Notes under the pieces: generated by a model
Seen by the model: only the letters and a program-made list of their open reading frames with translations
Database searches by the model: none
What the model was told of the DNA's origin: nothing
Program-made: the position numbers and the translations under genes
In this document: positions 1-12,893 of the stretch, one piece after another
How positions within the stretch are numbered: position 1 is the first letter of the stretch
How the letters are laid out: each line of letters starts with the position of its first letter
Assembly: GCA_031472005.1 (NCBI GenBank)
Contig: PZJY01000006.1
Location: 2,790,001-2,854,000 of the forward strand
Reading direction: 5' to 3'
Length of the DNA stretch: 64,000 nucleotides
From: Tetracladium setigerum
Taxonomy: Eukaryota; Ascomycota; Leotiomycetes; Helotiales

Positions 1-1280
1 ACTATATCTTCTCACCCAGGGACCTCATTACTTCCATGAGTTTTCTTAGGGTCAACTTCAATCAAAGCAAGATGATAATACGATCCATCCATGGTAATAA
101 ACATCAAATTTAACCTCCCCTACAATCCTAACCTAGATCTCATCATCTCAGAGAGGGGGGGAGGGGGGGAGAGATATATATTCAGATTGGTTTGTTTTTA
201 TTCTTGAACTATTACTGAAACCGTCGAGAGATCGGAGATGTATGTCTGCTTCTTCGAAATTCGATGGGAGGGATTTGGTTACAGGATGATAGGCTGGCTG
301 ACAGGATAGTATCATATGATAGTATAGCGTTCATGTCCTACATGCAAAGTTGCGGTGGTACACTATAGGTGAGAGAGAAGAGGCTCTCTACATGGTAACA
401 TGGGTGTTTTGTTTTCTCCTCTCCCATCCCATCCCATTCCATTGTCTATTCTTCCACCCTCCCCACAAAGACCAACCCAGCCCAGCCCAGTCAAAAAAAA
501 CCAGAAAACTTTCCCTTTTCTTTCCTTGGCTCCCAGTTTTGGTCAGATATCCCGGCTCCCAGTACATCATACATCACCACTCCAACCCCACAGCCCCCTT
601 TCCCTTTCCCATTCCCCTCAAACGGGCAGAAGCAGATGTTATACTGGTCACACTAGAATAGATAGATGTAAAAGACAAAAAAGATTGGATAACACAACAT
701 ATACACAGTATTCATTAATTTACCTGATTACCTCCCTACGTATGTATGTACAGTACCTAGCTCTATTCTTCTTCCACCTCCTTACCCACCACCTCTTCTC
801 CTTCCGATAATCGTAATCTCTATCCAACAAAAACGCATTCTTTCTATACAAGAATTCCTATCTATGCCTTTCTCGCTGATTCCTTCTCACTCATTCTCTC
901 GCTCATTCAACAAAAAGCGAAAAATTCCGTAGCGCCTGATACCCAGAAAACCCATAAAAGCGATCGGTCTATCGTATCTCGCCATCTCGCTTTCAACCAA
1001 AGATGTACATTAAAATAAAAAACAACCCCAGGTGGCGGGATTCAAAAACCCCTGAATTGCCCATATCCAGTACGACAGTGTATGTCGAGGGCAATTCAAC
1101 CTAATCGAATCCAAATCCAGTCCAACTTTTGGCGATATCCCAACACAGCACGACATAAGATATCCCCCCACATCTCTGTGTTCATGATGTCGTTTGTGAA
1201 TTTTACACACCGTCTTCCTCTCTTCTCCTTCCCCATTCTTTTTATCAAACAATGAATCGCTGAATGAAGCAACCAATCAA
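1..1280. other. Intergenic, no supported gene
   Basis: No reading frame here has family-like composition. The open frames of up to 136 codons are CT-rich low complexity. A G-rich purine tract lies near 155-175 and a TACAGTAC palindrome near 749-756. The right end probably holds the 3' UTR of the minus-strand gene that stops at 1281. Confidence 0.6.
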
Positions 1281-2715
1281 TCAATGCAACTCCCAATCCA
1301 CCGTTCCCATCAAATAATAACTCTCCACCGGCGTCCCCCTCCAAACCTGTTTTCCCTCCTTTTTCTCATAAAACTCCGGCTCGGGACTCACACTCGCCCA
1401 TCCACGGATCAACTTCCTCCAATAACACGTCTCAGCCGCAGGAGTGAGATAGTGTTCTCTAAAGATGCGCACATTATTATCCGCGATCCGCTGCATCTCC
1501 GCGTCCTTCTCTTCTGCCATCAACTCCTTCATTGTCTCATCCAGATTGGAGAAATCCTCTTCGACTTCCACGAAGTTCTGGTCTGGGCCGGACGACGACA
1601 TGAGGTGGGTGTGATGTTGGATCCATTTCAGCTTGTGGGCGACGATGACACTGCGGCAGTTTTGGAGGTTTTGTAGACGCGCGGAGTAGGAGACGCCTTC
1701 GGTGTGGGCGACGTATTTGTAATGGCAGTGTTCGGACATGGTGATCATATCGTGCGTTTCGCCCTTTGCATCAGCTTCCCAGTTCAAAATCTTGACATCC
1801 GCCCAATCCTTGCCCTCAGCGGCCTTTAAAAGGTCCTCTCGAGTCTTTAAGCCCATGACGGCACCTCTCCACACCAACTTGTTGAATTTCTCTTTCCAGC
1901 TGACTGTGCTGTCGAGATCGCCGGCTTTCTTTTGGACTTCGTTGTAGGTGCCAATTTTGGGCTCCGGCCAGGACCAGTATCCAAAGTCGGGCATGAGCCA
2001 TGATTTGCTATGTTCAGCGAGACGGGCGTAGGACCATGTGGCGTGTTGTGGTGCGATGTCGTCGGCGTTGAGGGTGAATTCGATGTTGGGGAGGGGTTCG
2101 GGGGAGGTGAGGAGGGCGCGGTGGAGGGCGTGGAGGGTGGCTTGGTTGCGGGAGTTTACACCATCGGCGGCAGATATCATGTAGAGCTGATTGTTTTAAA
2201 TCATATTAGATATATATTTCAGACGTAAAGGGAACGGAGGACGAATAGATGTAGGGGAAGGGGAAAGGGAGAGGGAGAGAGGGAAGGAAGGAAACAGGAG
2301 GAGGATTGCATACATCACCATCATAAATCATCGCCCTCACATAACCCCTCACAAAGGGCACCTTGTCCATCTCCTTGATACTAACATGACTTCCCTTCCT
2401 CGAATCCACGGCCCTGTCAATCTCCTTGAACAGATCCGGAAAAGCAGCGTCGCATTGCGCATCAGTCAACTTCAAATTCCTCGCATCGCGCGTGTAATTC
2501 CAGGACGCTTCAAATTCCCCTTTGCTGCTGGGATAGAGGTTTCGCGGGGCCGATGCGAAGGGGTGGTAGGCGTAGCCGTAGAATGTGACGGTTGCGACGA
2601 GGAGGAGGGCGATGGTTCCGGAAATGTTCGACCGGCGACGTAGAACCGTCATATTATTTTTTGAGTTGCTGCTTTTGCGGGAGAAGGCTTCCCAGGGTGC
2701 ACGAGGCTGGGACAT
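1281..2715 (-). CDS. GT90 (CAP10-like) glycosyltransferase, type II membrane protein
   Basis: This is a predicted glycosyltransferase of family GT90, related to cryptococcal Cap10 and to POGLUT-type enzymes, expected to transfer a sugar in the Golgi lumen. Exons are 2715-2314 and 2186-1281; the intron (2313-2187) starts GTATGC, ends CAG and is phase 0, giving 435 residues. Residues about 30-50 form one hydrophobic segment after a basic N-terminus, the type II signal-anchor layout. The second exon carries the GT90 core, including KLVWRGAVMG, then the block SEHCHYKYVAHTEGVSYSARL, which is the conserved nucleotide-sugar region, and the C-terminal YWRKLIRGWA. The ATG at 2715 is the first in frame. 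The acceptor side depends only on splice consensus and frame continuity. The exact donor sugar cannot be read from sequence. Confidence 0.85.
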
Positions 2716-5599
2716 GTAAAAAAGTCCACGGCCGGCGGATGGGAATAAGGGATGAAGATATAGAAATAAAGAAGAAGCTTTTGTTGCTGTAGATACCGTA
2801 GAGACTTAGTTGTATTTCACAAAGTAATGTACATGAAAGAAAGGAAGGATATATCTATTCCAGGCGAGGAAAGAGGAATTCAGGAGACGCGTGTTGTTGG
2901 TCTCCCTCCTTCCTTTCCTCCCTTTTCTTCCATCCTCGCCGCATTGCCCATGCCACACAGCCCTGAGGGAGTGGAGAAGGAGAGAACAGGCTGTTGCCGA
3001 CAGGCGCCTTGGCCTGAAGATGAGTAGATGTGAGTGGTCAATGGGAACGACTGCTGCAAACCAAGCTTCCACTCTCAGATAACAACCAAGGAAGACAAGG
3101 AAGAAGACCAAGGAAATGGCCGAGAGATACGGAGTACCAAAGCAGAGCTACCTATACGAAGAGACCAATTTCATACCTACAGGATAATCATCTCGGAATA
3201 GTGAATAGAGTATAAATAAGAATAGATCAAATAAAAGAGACACGAGCACAACTCAACGGAGAGGGGAGGTGATAGATAGATATTCTTGACATTCTTACGT
3301 GAGTCTTGGACTCAACGCTTTTTAATAAGTTATTAATAGGCCGACTACTCGTTACACAGTTACACCACTGGGTTTCATGCATGCTGCCGATAACCTACTC
3401 CGTAGTTCCGATCAAACTAGTTGGGATGAAGTCGGGAGCTGGCCATCAGATAGATTATTTACGGAGTACAATAATCCATATTGTGGGAGCTTGGATCCAT
3501 CGCAATGATGTCCTCTGTCCTCCTGTGTCGTGTATGAATGTTCCGATTGGGCTGGAAAGAAAGCACAGAAAATGATAGGATAGGATAGTATCCATGAAGT
3601 GGATGCGTTCTTGGAAGCTATCCACCTCACATTTTGATGCAAGGAAAGCATGTGATGAAGAGGGACATAATGGATTGGATTGGATTGGATTGGATAGCTT
3701 GAACATATCAGCAGCAGAATGCCCAAGAAGAAATAAAGGTGATCTTGGGGATGGATTGGATGCGAGAAGGGAAGAGGGAGGGCACTGAAGAAGCTTTCTC
3801 CCTCTCAGCCTTATGGTCAGCCATGAATGACTACATTGGCACGTGACTAGAATTCTATCGCAATGTCCAAAGGAGAATAGGCGGAAATGGGTTTGAGAAG
3901 TGGTAATGATAATAGTTCTCTTATACTTCTTTCTAGCACGGCAAGGTATTCTTTCGAAGCTGATGCCATTTTTCGGTTGTTGAGAAGTGTGAAGTAGTGG
4001 GATGGGTGGAGCGGTCAAGGTCTGAGTTCTAGATTCATCATGGAACTAAGCCGCTTGCTTCTTCATCCTCTGAAGTCAAGAGAGTTAAGAATCTAGACCT
4101 AGATACCACTAGGAGCTGTGATTTTAGTTTTGCTTAACATAACAATCCAACAGCAATTTGACTACTTTGCTGTCGTTGTGATTGAGCTTTTTTGTTAGAA
4201 TAGAGGGGGGATAGACACAATTATCAAGAATACCTACCCCTCCACAAGCGAGAAAAAGAACGGCCGAAGAAGCACAGGACAAGAATGGCAACACACTCGC
4301 ATGCGTGATTTTTGTGGGTAAAGACGATAGGAGAGAAGAGAGAAGTCCTTCCTGCAGTGTCACTCTTCGCCGTCTCCTTCCCTTCCTCTATTTAGCATCG
4401 TGTGTATGAGAGAGTAAGAGAGAGAGGATGAGGGAAATATTTACTCAGAGGGTGAAAGAAAAGGTCTTCAGCCATCCCACGCGCGCCCGCCCGGCCCGAT
4501 TTCTCCTAAGTGTGCGGCTGCACTGTACTGTATGTATGTAGTACAGTACGTACTAATGGAAAAAGGGACTTTGGAGCGGGCGTGGGGAGAGAAAGGAAAA
4601 GATGATGCTACTCCTCCTCCTCCTACTGCAAAGTATCTGTAAAAGTATGTAAGATCTTACTTCCGTACAGGATCATGACGATAGCCTTCCAGCCTTCTCT
4701 GGAGTTGACGCTTCTTAGCAAAACTCAATTTGAATTTTTGTATGGGCATTCCCCTTCCAAAACAGGAAAAGGAAGAAAGCTTCACTGCAGCCAGATCACT
4801 AAGAAAGGGCAAGTCAGCGGACCCTCTATTCCCCAAGCTTATTAGCTTTTGCTGTTGACCTTCTGATCGACTTTGGGGTACTTAAATAACTGAAATCTTC
4901 CCCCATGTTTTCCCCTCTCTCTGTCTGCGGGAAGAAAGAAAAAGGAAGTAGAGGAAGAAAGACGACGACGACGAGGCCATTGTTGACATTCGCTTTTCTC
5001 TCTTTGTGTGCGAAGCGAGAAACCAACGAAGCGAACGACGCAGGATAGAGAGACAGAGAGATAAACAAACAAGCACCACACATAAGACAGACAGATAGAG
5101 AAGGACGAAGGAGGAAGAGTTGGCATAAAGGCGGCTACGTCAGGTAAGAAACCCATCATCTTCCAAGCCTTTTTGTGGTCTCTGTTCCTTCCTGGTGTCT
5201 CTTTACCTGCGTGAATTTGAGTCCAGCCCGGCGGCGGTGGGCATCATTGTCTCGCCTATGGTGGGGCAATAAGCAGTTCGTCCCCCAACCGCTGTCGGTC
5301 GACCCCTCCAAACCACTGCACTTCACTTCTTCCCAGTTTCCGCCCAACACACCCAATCCAACTTTACCCAAGAGAACGTGTCGCTCACCACGACACACCC
5401 ATTCTCCCTCTCTCACCGTTCCATTCTCGTTGCGGCTCTAAATAGAGGACTTCTTCTACTTCTATTTCTACTCCCTCTCCTCCTTCTACCTCACTCACCC
5501 TTCTCTTTCCTCTCCCTCCTTCATCTTCGTCGGAGCTCCCCCCGGCCAATTACGTCAATCAATTGATTCACCGATCTGCCTGTTGACCAGATCCTCACC
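2716..5599. other. Intergenic between GT90 gene and tps2; promoter of tps2
   Basis: No gene seen in 2.9 kb. It contains a perfect (TGGAT)5 microsatellite at 3671-3695, a TACAGTAC-type palindromic patch near 4526-4556 and a long pyrimidine-rich leader at about 5440-5530 directly upstream of the tps2 start. CCCCT (STRE-like) pentamers occur at 4751-4755, 4912-4916 and 5303-5307; yeast TPS2 is stress-induced through such elements, but the pentamer is short and may be here by chance. Confidence 0.5.
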
Positions 5600-8500
5600 A
5601 TGTCACAGCAATCACAGATCCTCAAAGACGAGAGCCCTGCGCTCGCAGAGTCGCCAGCAGTTCTCTCCGGCACCGAGGAAGAGAGCCCGGCCTCCATTCA
5701 TCCTGGACAGCGCGACTCTCTCACAGAAGTGCCCGTCACGCCCGGTATTCACCTTGGAGAGTACGACACCAACACTGAAGCCAGCAACTCGGGTTACTTT
5801 TCGCAGAATCCAGCATACGTCAGGGAAAATATCAGCATGGCGGCGCAAACACCTAGAGAAGCAGCCGAGGGAGCTACGTCCGGTCACGAAGTGCTTCGCA
5901 GACTCAGCTTAGCATCGGTGGAGGGTTCACGAAAGCGAGGCAACTCGATCGCCTTTGATAGCGATCCTCGAGCTGCCTATCCCAAATTGGAGTTGACCGG
6001 CACCATTATTTCGGCTACATTCTGCATACCAAATTCTGTGAAGTTCAGAAAGGGCGCAGATTGGGTGAGGAGCTCCAGCTGTTTTCCCCTCTTCGTTATG
6101 CTAACATGACCTCCCCCACCACAGACACTGGGCGAGCGCCGAGGCACTTCAGCCCTCTTCGATTCCTTCAACTACCTCTCGTCCGACAAGACTCCATGGA
6201 ACCATACGTTAGTTGGCTGGACTGGCGAAATTGCGGCTGCAGACGAGCTCACACCCCCCGCTACCCCAACCGGAGCCCCAGCTGCATATAAAGTCCCTCC
6301 GTTGAACAAGAGTTCCGCACCAATTCCCTTCGAGGGCTTCGTCACCCCAGAAGATCCTGCAAACCAAGTTCTCTACGTAAGCAAGGAAGATCGAGCACGC
6401 CTCGAGTTTCAGCTATCCCACAAGAAGGAGTGCAAGACCGTTCCTGTCTGGCTCTACGACGAGGCCGATTCTCCCAAGGGCGATGAGGGCATCTACTTGA
6501 AGGACCAGGCCAGATGGAGACGCTATGCAGAGCACGATCTATACACCCTCTTCCACTACAAGCAGAATGAGCCCACCAATGGTCGAGCAGAGGTGAAGTC
6601 TTATGCAGACTACACTCGCCTGAATCAGAGATTTGCCAACCGAATTCTGGAAATTTACAAGCCTGGAGATATCGTCTTCATCAATGACTACCACCTCCTC
6701 CTACTTCCGCAAATGCTTCGCGAGAAAATTCCCAACATGTACATCTCTTTCTTCCTGCATATCCCATTCCCTAGCAGCGAATTTATGCGTTGCCTGCCTC
6801 GCCGAAGAGAGATCTTGAAGGGCGTTCTTCATGCCGATGTCGTCTCTTTCCAGACTTACGGTTTCTCCCGCCACTTCTCGTCGTGCTGCACGAGAATTCT
6901 TCGCTTCCCCTCCGATTCACATAGTGTGATGGCGTATGGCAGAGCTCGATACGTTGGGATTCAGCCGATTGGAATCGATTCTGTTGGAATCGAGAAGCTT
7001 GCTTTCACCCCGAAATCGATGCGCAGGTGGTGGCCTTGAAGAAGCTGTACCACGGGAAGAAGATCATTGTCGGTCGTGATCGTCTGGACAGCGTTCGTGG
7101 AGTTCCGCAGAAGCTTATGGCATTCGAGCGATTCTTGTTGGATCACCCAGAGTGGCGGGACAAGGTGGTTCTCATTCAAGTCACAAGTCCAACTAGTGCT
7201 GAGGAGGAACAAGAAGACTCGGGCGGCAAGATTGCAAACAAGGTCTCTGAGTTGGTCTCCCACATCAACGGCACCTATGGGTCGCTGGGCTCAAGTCCTG
7301 TGCAACATTACCCACAATATCTCTCTCAAGACGAGTATCTTGCGCTTCTCCGGGTTGCAGATCTTGCTCTGATCACCAGTGTTCGGGATGGAATGAATAC
7401 GACGTGCTTGGAGTTCATCGTTTGTCAACGAGACAACCACAGCCCGGTCATTCTCTCCGAATTTTCAGGCACAGCTGGTACTTTGAGGGATGCCATTCAC
7501 ATCAATCCGTGGGATATGGCTGGTGTTTCGAGAGAAATCAACCTCGCATTGTCGATGAGCGAAGAAAAGAAGACGGTCTTGCACAGCAGTCTTTACAAAC
7601 ACGTGACGACACAGGACCTCCGCGCTTGGTCGAGCGCGTATACTAGAGATCTCCTCAAGGTTGTCAATGGACGACCACACATTGGTACACGTCCGCTTGA
7701 TACTGTGGCCCTACTCGAGCAATATCGCAGGGCCGACAAGCGAATTTTCATGTTCGATTATGACGGCACCTTGACCCCCATCGTTGGAGATCCAAATGCT
7801 GCCATACCAACCCAGCGCGTCATCCAAACTCTCCAAGCATTAGCCTCTGACGAGAATAACGCAGTTTGGATCATCAGTGGTAGAGATCAGGCCTTCCTGA
7901 GCAAGTATCTTGGACACATCACCGAGCTGGGATTCAGCGCGGAGCATGGATCTTTCATGCGCCACCCAGGAACCGCAGAGTGGGAGAATCTCGCCGAGAC
8001 TACTGATATGGGCTGGCAGAAGGATGTGATGGCTTGCTTCCAGAAATACACTGAACTGACCCCTGGTATTTACCCTCCTTCCTCCTTTCATTGATCCACG
8101 CTAAGACCTGTAGGCTCCTTCATCGAACGCAAGCGATGTGCTTTGACGTGGCATTACCGCCCCTCCGACCCGGTTCTTGGTGCAGCCAATGCACGCAAGT
8201 GCCAGGACGAGATGGAGCGAACTGTAGGTCGAGCCTGGGACGTCGAAGTCATGTCAGGTAAAGCCAATCTGGAAGTCCGACCAACCTTCATCAACAAGGG
8301 CGAGATTGCCAAGAAACTGATCTTGTCATATGGTGATACACCACCTCAGTTCACCCTCTGCCTCGGTGATGACTTCACTGACGAGGATATGTTCCGAGCT
8401 CTGAGAGCAACTGGACTGCCTGATGAACACCTATTCACCGTTGCTGTTGGTACGAGTACTAAGCCTACGCTGGCAGGATATTATCTGCCTGAGCCGGCCG

Positions 8501-8637
8501 ATGTCATCTCAAGCGTTGCAATGCTGAATGGTGGGGTTTTGGATGGTGTTGAGATTGGACCCTTGGCTGTTGATGATGGAAAGATCGTTGGCTTGCCTGA
8601 AGGTGCCGACGCTCCTCATCATCTTTCAGGAGCCTGA
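5600..8637 (+). CDS. tps2: Trehalose-6-phosphate phosphatase (Tps2/OrlA type), apparent 1-base frameshift
   Basis: Removes phosphate from trehalose 6-phosphate to give trehalose, as part of the cytosolic trehalose synthase complex. Exons 5600-6064, 6125-8065 and 8114-8637 have canonical GT/AG introns (phases 0 and 1). Order: a disordered N-terminus, a GT20 (Tps1-like) domain with IVFINDYHLLLLPQML and FFLHIPFPSSE, then a HAD phosphatase domain with catalytic DYDGTLTP, SGRDQAFLSKYLG, WHYRPSDPV and LCLGDDFTDEDMF. The intact DxDxT motif marks the catalytic Tps2 and not a Tsl1/Tps3-like regulator. The frame shifts by one at 7008-7011 (a CCCC run) between GT20 blocks. With one base restored the three exons total 977 codons, and conservation continues unbroken after the shift, so I favour an assembly error over a dead gene. 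Confidence 0.92.
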
Positions 8638-10304
8638 ACAAAATCTTCGATGATGTGCTTCGATGTATGTTCTTCTTCGGATAATCTTGCTGCTCATCGA
8701 CCTGGTTAATCTTCCTACCTGTACGTAGGCGGTCGACATCACATTTCGGTCCCAGTCCAGTCCTCCCTCTCATCATCGTCGCCGTCGCCGTCCCCTTCAC
8801 CTCTCCCTTTCCGAAACCTCAACTTTTCACGTCAACAAAAACACAAGCACCAATCCAAAAAAGAAATGATATCATGGGAACAATTAGATGGGGCAGCAGA
8901 ACGGCGAGAAGAGAAAAATTCACTTTTTCACCATTTTGATCACTTTGGTTTTTTTGTTTTGTTTTGCACGCATGCATTTGTACTTGATTTTTTGATTTTC
9001 TTGAGATTTGCATGGATGGGGTGGTAAGCTAAGGGGTGGGAAATATTTAGGGGGGGTTTTGCGCGCATAGAATGGGTTGGTTGGTTGATTTGCTGGGGGG
9101 ATTGAGATTGTTCCTTTTTGCGCATTCCTCATTTTACATTTACGTGCACCTTCCCCATCAAAACAGTTGCGTGGATGGTGGCATACAGAACTTTTACGTG
9201 CGTTCATAGATATACGTGCTCTACCCCATATTCTGGCGGCGGCTGCTTAGCCAATTTGCTAGCTAGATATGTAGGTAGGACCAATAGAAAGACGGATTAA
9301 GAACTGAACAGATCCCTCGTGTTTTTTCCTTTTAATTTTTGAACCTCTTAATTGAGAAGAAAAAACTATTTACGATACTTACACCAAAAGGACGGGAGCA
9401 GGCGGAAATTTCATGCATCGGATATATCGTGTCCCCGCGGGGCTTCGACAATTTTGGAATGCTTTTATATGATGTTTTTAATTTGAGTTTGAGAGTGATT
9501 TGTGGCTTTGAAATTTTTGGGAGTTTTGCCATCTTTCGTTGAGGGAGGAGTGAGAGGTTGTGTATGTGAGTGAATGTGAGTTGGATGTGAGTTGAGAGAT
9601 TATGAGAGAGATGCCGAGTCCCATTTTGCTAATTAGAGCAAGGGTCAGTCAAAAGTCGGAAGTCAGAGTCAGGGTCAAGGTCAAAGTCGAATACAGTACA
9701 GAATAGGGAGGGGAGTTTCAAAAAAGATAAAAAGGGATTAATACTATGCTTACTTCACGGGCTTGATTTTGATTTTGAATTTTGAATTTGATTTCATTAT
9801 ACGAGATCTAATCCGTAAAGATTTCTATGCTAATCCTTCTCGGCTCCCCTCTCCTAAAATGTAAGATTTTATATACTCCCAATAAACTCCATATGACCAG
9901 ATTAAGAGACACCCTTGATCTTTGGCATTACTTTCTTATAAATTGTGTTGTTTATACACAGTCTAGTATTCGTACAGTTTAGTGTTCATACAATCGAGTT
10001 GAGTCTCTTCTTCGAAACTCTGAAGAGCACCCCCCCCCCCCCCCCCCCCCAAAAAAAAACATATGCTTCCTTTTCGCTCCAAACTCCAAAACTCCAAGAA
10101 TTTATCCCGAGGTATCTCGGTAGATAGATATAGTCCGCCATCCAAAAAAAAAATGCCAATCAATCGCTCAATATGCTCGCTCAATTTGCTCGCTCGCTAA
10201 AAAAAACAGCAAAAAATAACAAACGAAAACGAAACCCTTTTTACAGTAAGGTTGTGTAGTGCGAAAAGGAGAAAGAAATGGAGACGATCGGATTCATCGG
10301 TCTT
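8638..10304. other. Intergenic with C/A homopolymer tract
   Basis: No gene supported in 1.7 kb. The main landmark is a run of 21 C followed directly by 9 A at about 10030-10059. It would read as poly-T/poly-G on the minus strand and is a likely length-polymorphic or miscalled site. Left part is probably the tps2 3' UTR. Confidence 0.5.
10030..10059. repeat. Poly-C/poly-A mononucleotide tract
   Basis: Twenty-one consecutive C then nine A on the plus strand, read directly. Tracts of this length are unstable in replication and sequencing. Confidence 0.95.
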
Positions 10305-11472
10305 TTAATCTTTCACAACGGCCGGTCGCGGAACAACCAACATCGAAACCGTTGAGAATCTGTCCTCCTCATTCTGTGATTCGACGTCATCTTGTTGTTT
10401 CTCGAGATCGTCAGTACCCTGCGACTGCTGGCTCGATCTGTTCGATCGGGTTCCGGTTGTGTTTTTGGTTTCGATGGCGGGGAGGAGATCGGGTATGAAT
10501 GAGAATACTGGAAATGAAGTTAGATAGTCGATCTTAGAAAGAGAGAAAATAAAGACGAGTGGAAGAATGAGGAAGAAGGAAGAATGGAAGAGAGGGAACG
10601 AACCATAGAAACTAAAGCCAAATCCAAGAGTCCATTCAAGTACCGCAGCGGTATTGCTGAGTCCTGACATGAGAGTGGCACCAAAGCCGATGGCGAGTGC
10701 GACTTCGAGGATGATGAAGGTGAGTTTGAGCCAGAAGGAGTAGCGGAGGGTTGGGGTTTCTCTGAAATCTGTGAAGAAGTTGTTAGTTGACGAAGAGAAA
10801 TTATAGAGAACGACAATCCAATCTGTATTTCTTTCTTTTGGACAAGAGGAAGAAAATGAAAAAGGGGGAGGGTAAATTAGGTGAACTAGGTGGATGGTGA
10901 GACTTACGCATTCCTAACATTTGATACTCCCAACAGCTCGCCACAGAGCTCAAAACAAACCCACCCAAGAACAAACACAAAAAGATATTATGCAAACTAC
11001 GGTGTCGCCATGTATCAAACACACTCAGTAAAATCAATCCCAAGGTCCCTGCACCCGCAAAACCGATGCTGAATCCCGAAAGGACCTTTTCAGTCGTGGT
11101 GAGGTTGAGTGCGAGACGGCCGCGGTGACGCAGGTAGCGTGAGAGAATGAGCGTTGTGGTTATGAGGAGGGTGGTTATGGCTGAGAGGGTGATGAAGAGT
11201 GGTTTGAGTGTTTGTGCGCCTATGTCCGATATGTAGGGGATGGTTTGCTGGGGCTCCATGGAAGGGTAGTGGGGAGGGGGGTTGAGGGTGTAGTGGTATA
11301 TTAGGAGGGTTATGAGGGTTATGAGCCATGTGGTGCCGGATAATAGGGGAAAGATCTGAGGGGGTGTTAGTTAATGCTGCTTGGGACGCGAAGGAGGAGA
11401 AGAAAGGAAGATACGTACCCAGTATGAAAAGGCCGGAGGGGCTTTCTGGCGAAGGGTTTGAAGAGACAACAT
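10305..11472 (-). CDS. Frag1/DRAM/Sfk1 family membrane protein
   Basis: Predicted multi-pass membrane protein of the Frag1/DRAM/Sfk1 family. In yeast Sfk1 is a plasma-membrane protein that works with PI4-kinase Stt4 and lipid asymmetry, so a similar role is inferred. Four exons: 11472-11419, 11355-10908, 10768-10604 and 10507-10305, with phases 0, 1 and 1, giving 289 residues. Hydrophobic segments fall at the N-terminus (TTWLITLITLLIYHY), LFITLSAITTLLITTTLIL, FSIGFAGAGTLGLILLSVF, NIFLCLFLGGFVLSSVASC and the later LTFIILEVALAIGFGATL and TAAVLEWTLGFGFSFYG. The family hallmarks PYISDIGA and FDTWRHRSLHN are both present. The C-terminal about 60 residues are polar, with a Ser/Gln/Asp-rich cytosolic tail. 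Confidence 0.8.
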
Positions 11473-12893
11473 GATGGGATGTTGTAGATGTAATTAATTA
11501 TGATTGGTGGAGAGATAGAGAGAGAAACTTGCACGGGTATTGTACTTTACAATCGAGATGCAGAGGAGTGTGAAGTAATTGTTGATGGAATGGAAGAATA
11601 CAAATCCAAAAAGCAGTGGCAATGAAACTATTCATATACACAATAACAAAAATCTCCATTATTCCCATTCCTAAGCAAAAGCACAGCAGAAAAAGACATA
11701 TACGCGGCGGGGCCTTTCACGGTCCACCGAAGCACACGACAGTAAACTCCGAATCCATCCATATCATCATCACCATGACAAACTCAGCCTCGACCAACAC
11801 CTCACCCACCCACCGCAAAGAAAAGGGTCTAGCGAACGAAACACAGAAAGGAACGAAATAAAACAGGAGACCCATCCTCCAAATCCGGTACTACCGGGCA
11901 CTGGGAAAAGTCCGAATTGTGAGAATGTGAACACTCGACAGTTACAATTTCCGATTTGGGTAGTCCAAGGAGTTAAGGCTGAAGAATTTCCTCTTCTCCG
12001 GCCGCCCCGGGCGGTCGGGATGGTCGGAAAATAAGGAAAACACCGCCTGCGATGAGTGTGCAGACTCGCAGCAACGACGTCATAGAGCCGCTTTTTTGGC
12101 TTATGAGTCGAGACTGCGACGGGCTTTGGGATGACGAATCATGAGGATATAATGTAATCATTGCATGCGTCAAGAAGAGTGGCTTTCGACGTCGTCTGTT
12201 GCTGTATTGAGAAACTGTATATACCAGGTAGGATTCTTCTATTTGCTGGGCAGAGAGGAAGGCAGATTCGACCAACTCTGGCTGGTGGCTGGGCAGGGCA
12301 ATTTCGAATGTGAGCACCAAGGCGTTGTTGCTTCGGCGCGTTCTGGCAACCTGCCGTGCACAGGATTGAAGATAGCATCATTTAAGAACAGTTAAGAATA
12401 GAAACTGTCTGTATTATTGGAGGATCTGTGTCGAGGGTCGGAGATGAAGTAGGTAACAATCAACGAAATAAGGGTGATGAGGGATGGAGGGAAGGATGCA
12501 GGAACTACTCTTTCGGCTAAACGGTTAAAAGCAACCGCCAAGCGAACATGCAACTTCACCAGTCTGCAGCACCCTTTTTCCTTAATGTGTTGCGTATTAC
12601 CGACATAATGACAGTCTGTTTTTTTACTGCTTATCATAGAAATTCCCTTTTCTCTCTAAAATGCCAATATCTTTAACTGTTATGGCTTCCCTTAATATTG
12701 CGACTACAATTGATGTATGCATTAGTGGAACAGGCTCCTAAATAGCAAGATCGTCGGAAACCCTCAACTCGGATTGTTTATTTCACTATAAGCTAGCAAC
12801 TATCTCGATACATACCTGTGCGAACAAATCCATTCCACATCCAATTGATTATTATTTCAACAAACAGAAAATACCAAATCCGTTACAAAAGTC
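11473..12893. other. Intergenic, weak ORF only
   Basis: A minus-strand frame at 11973-12320 (115 codons) has one hydrophobic stretch, SLLRVCTLIAGGVFLIF, but no start context, splice partner or family I recognise. I see nothing else in 1.4 kb. Confidence 0.4.
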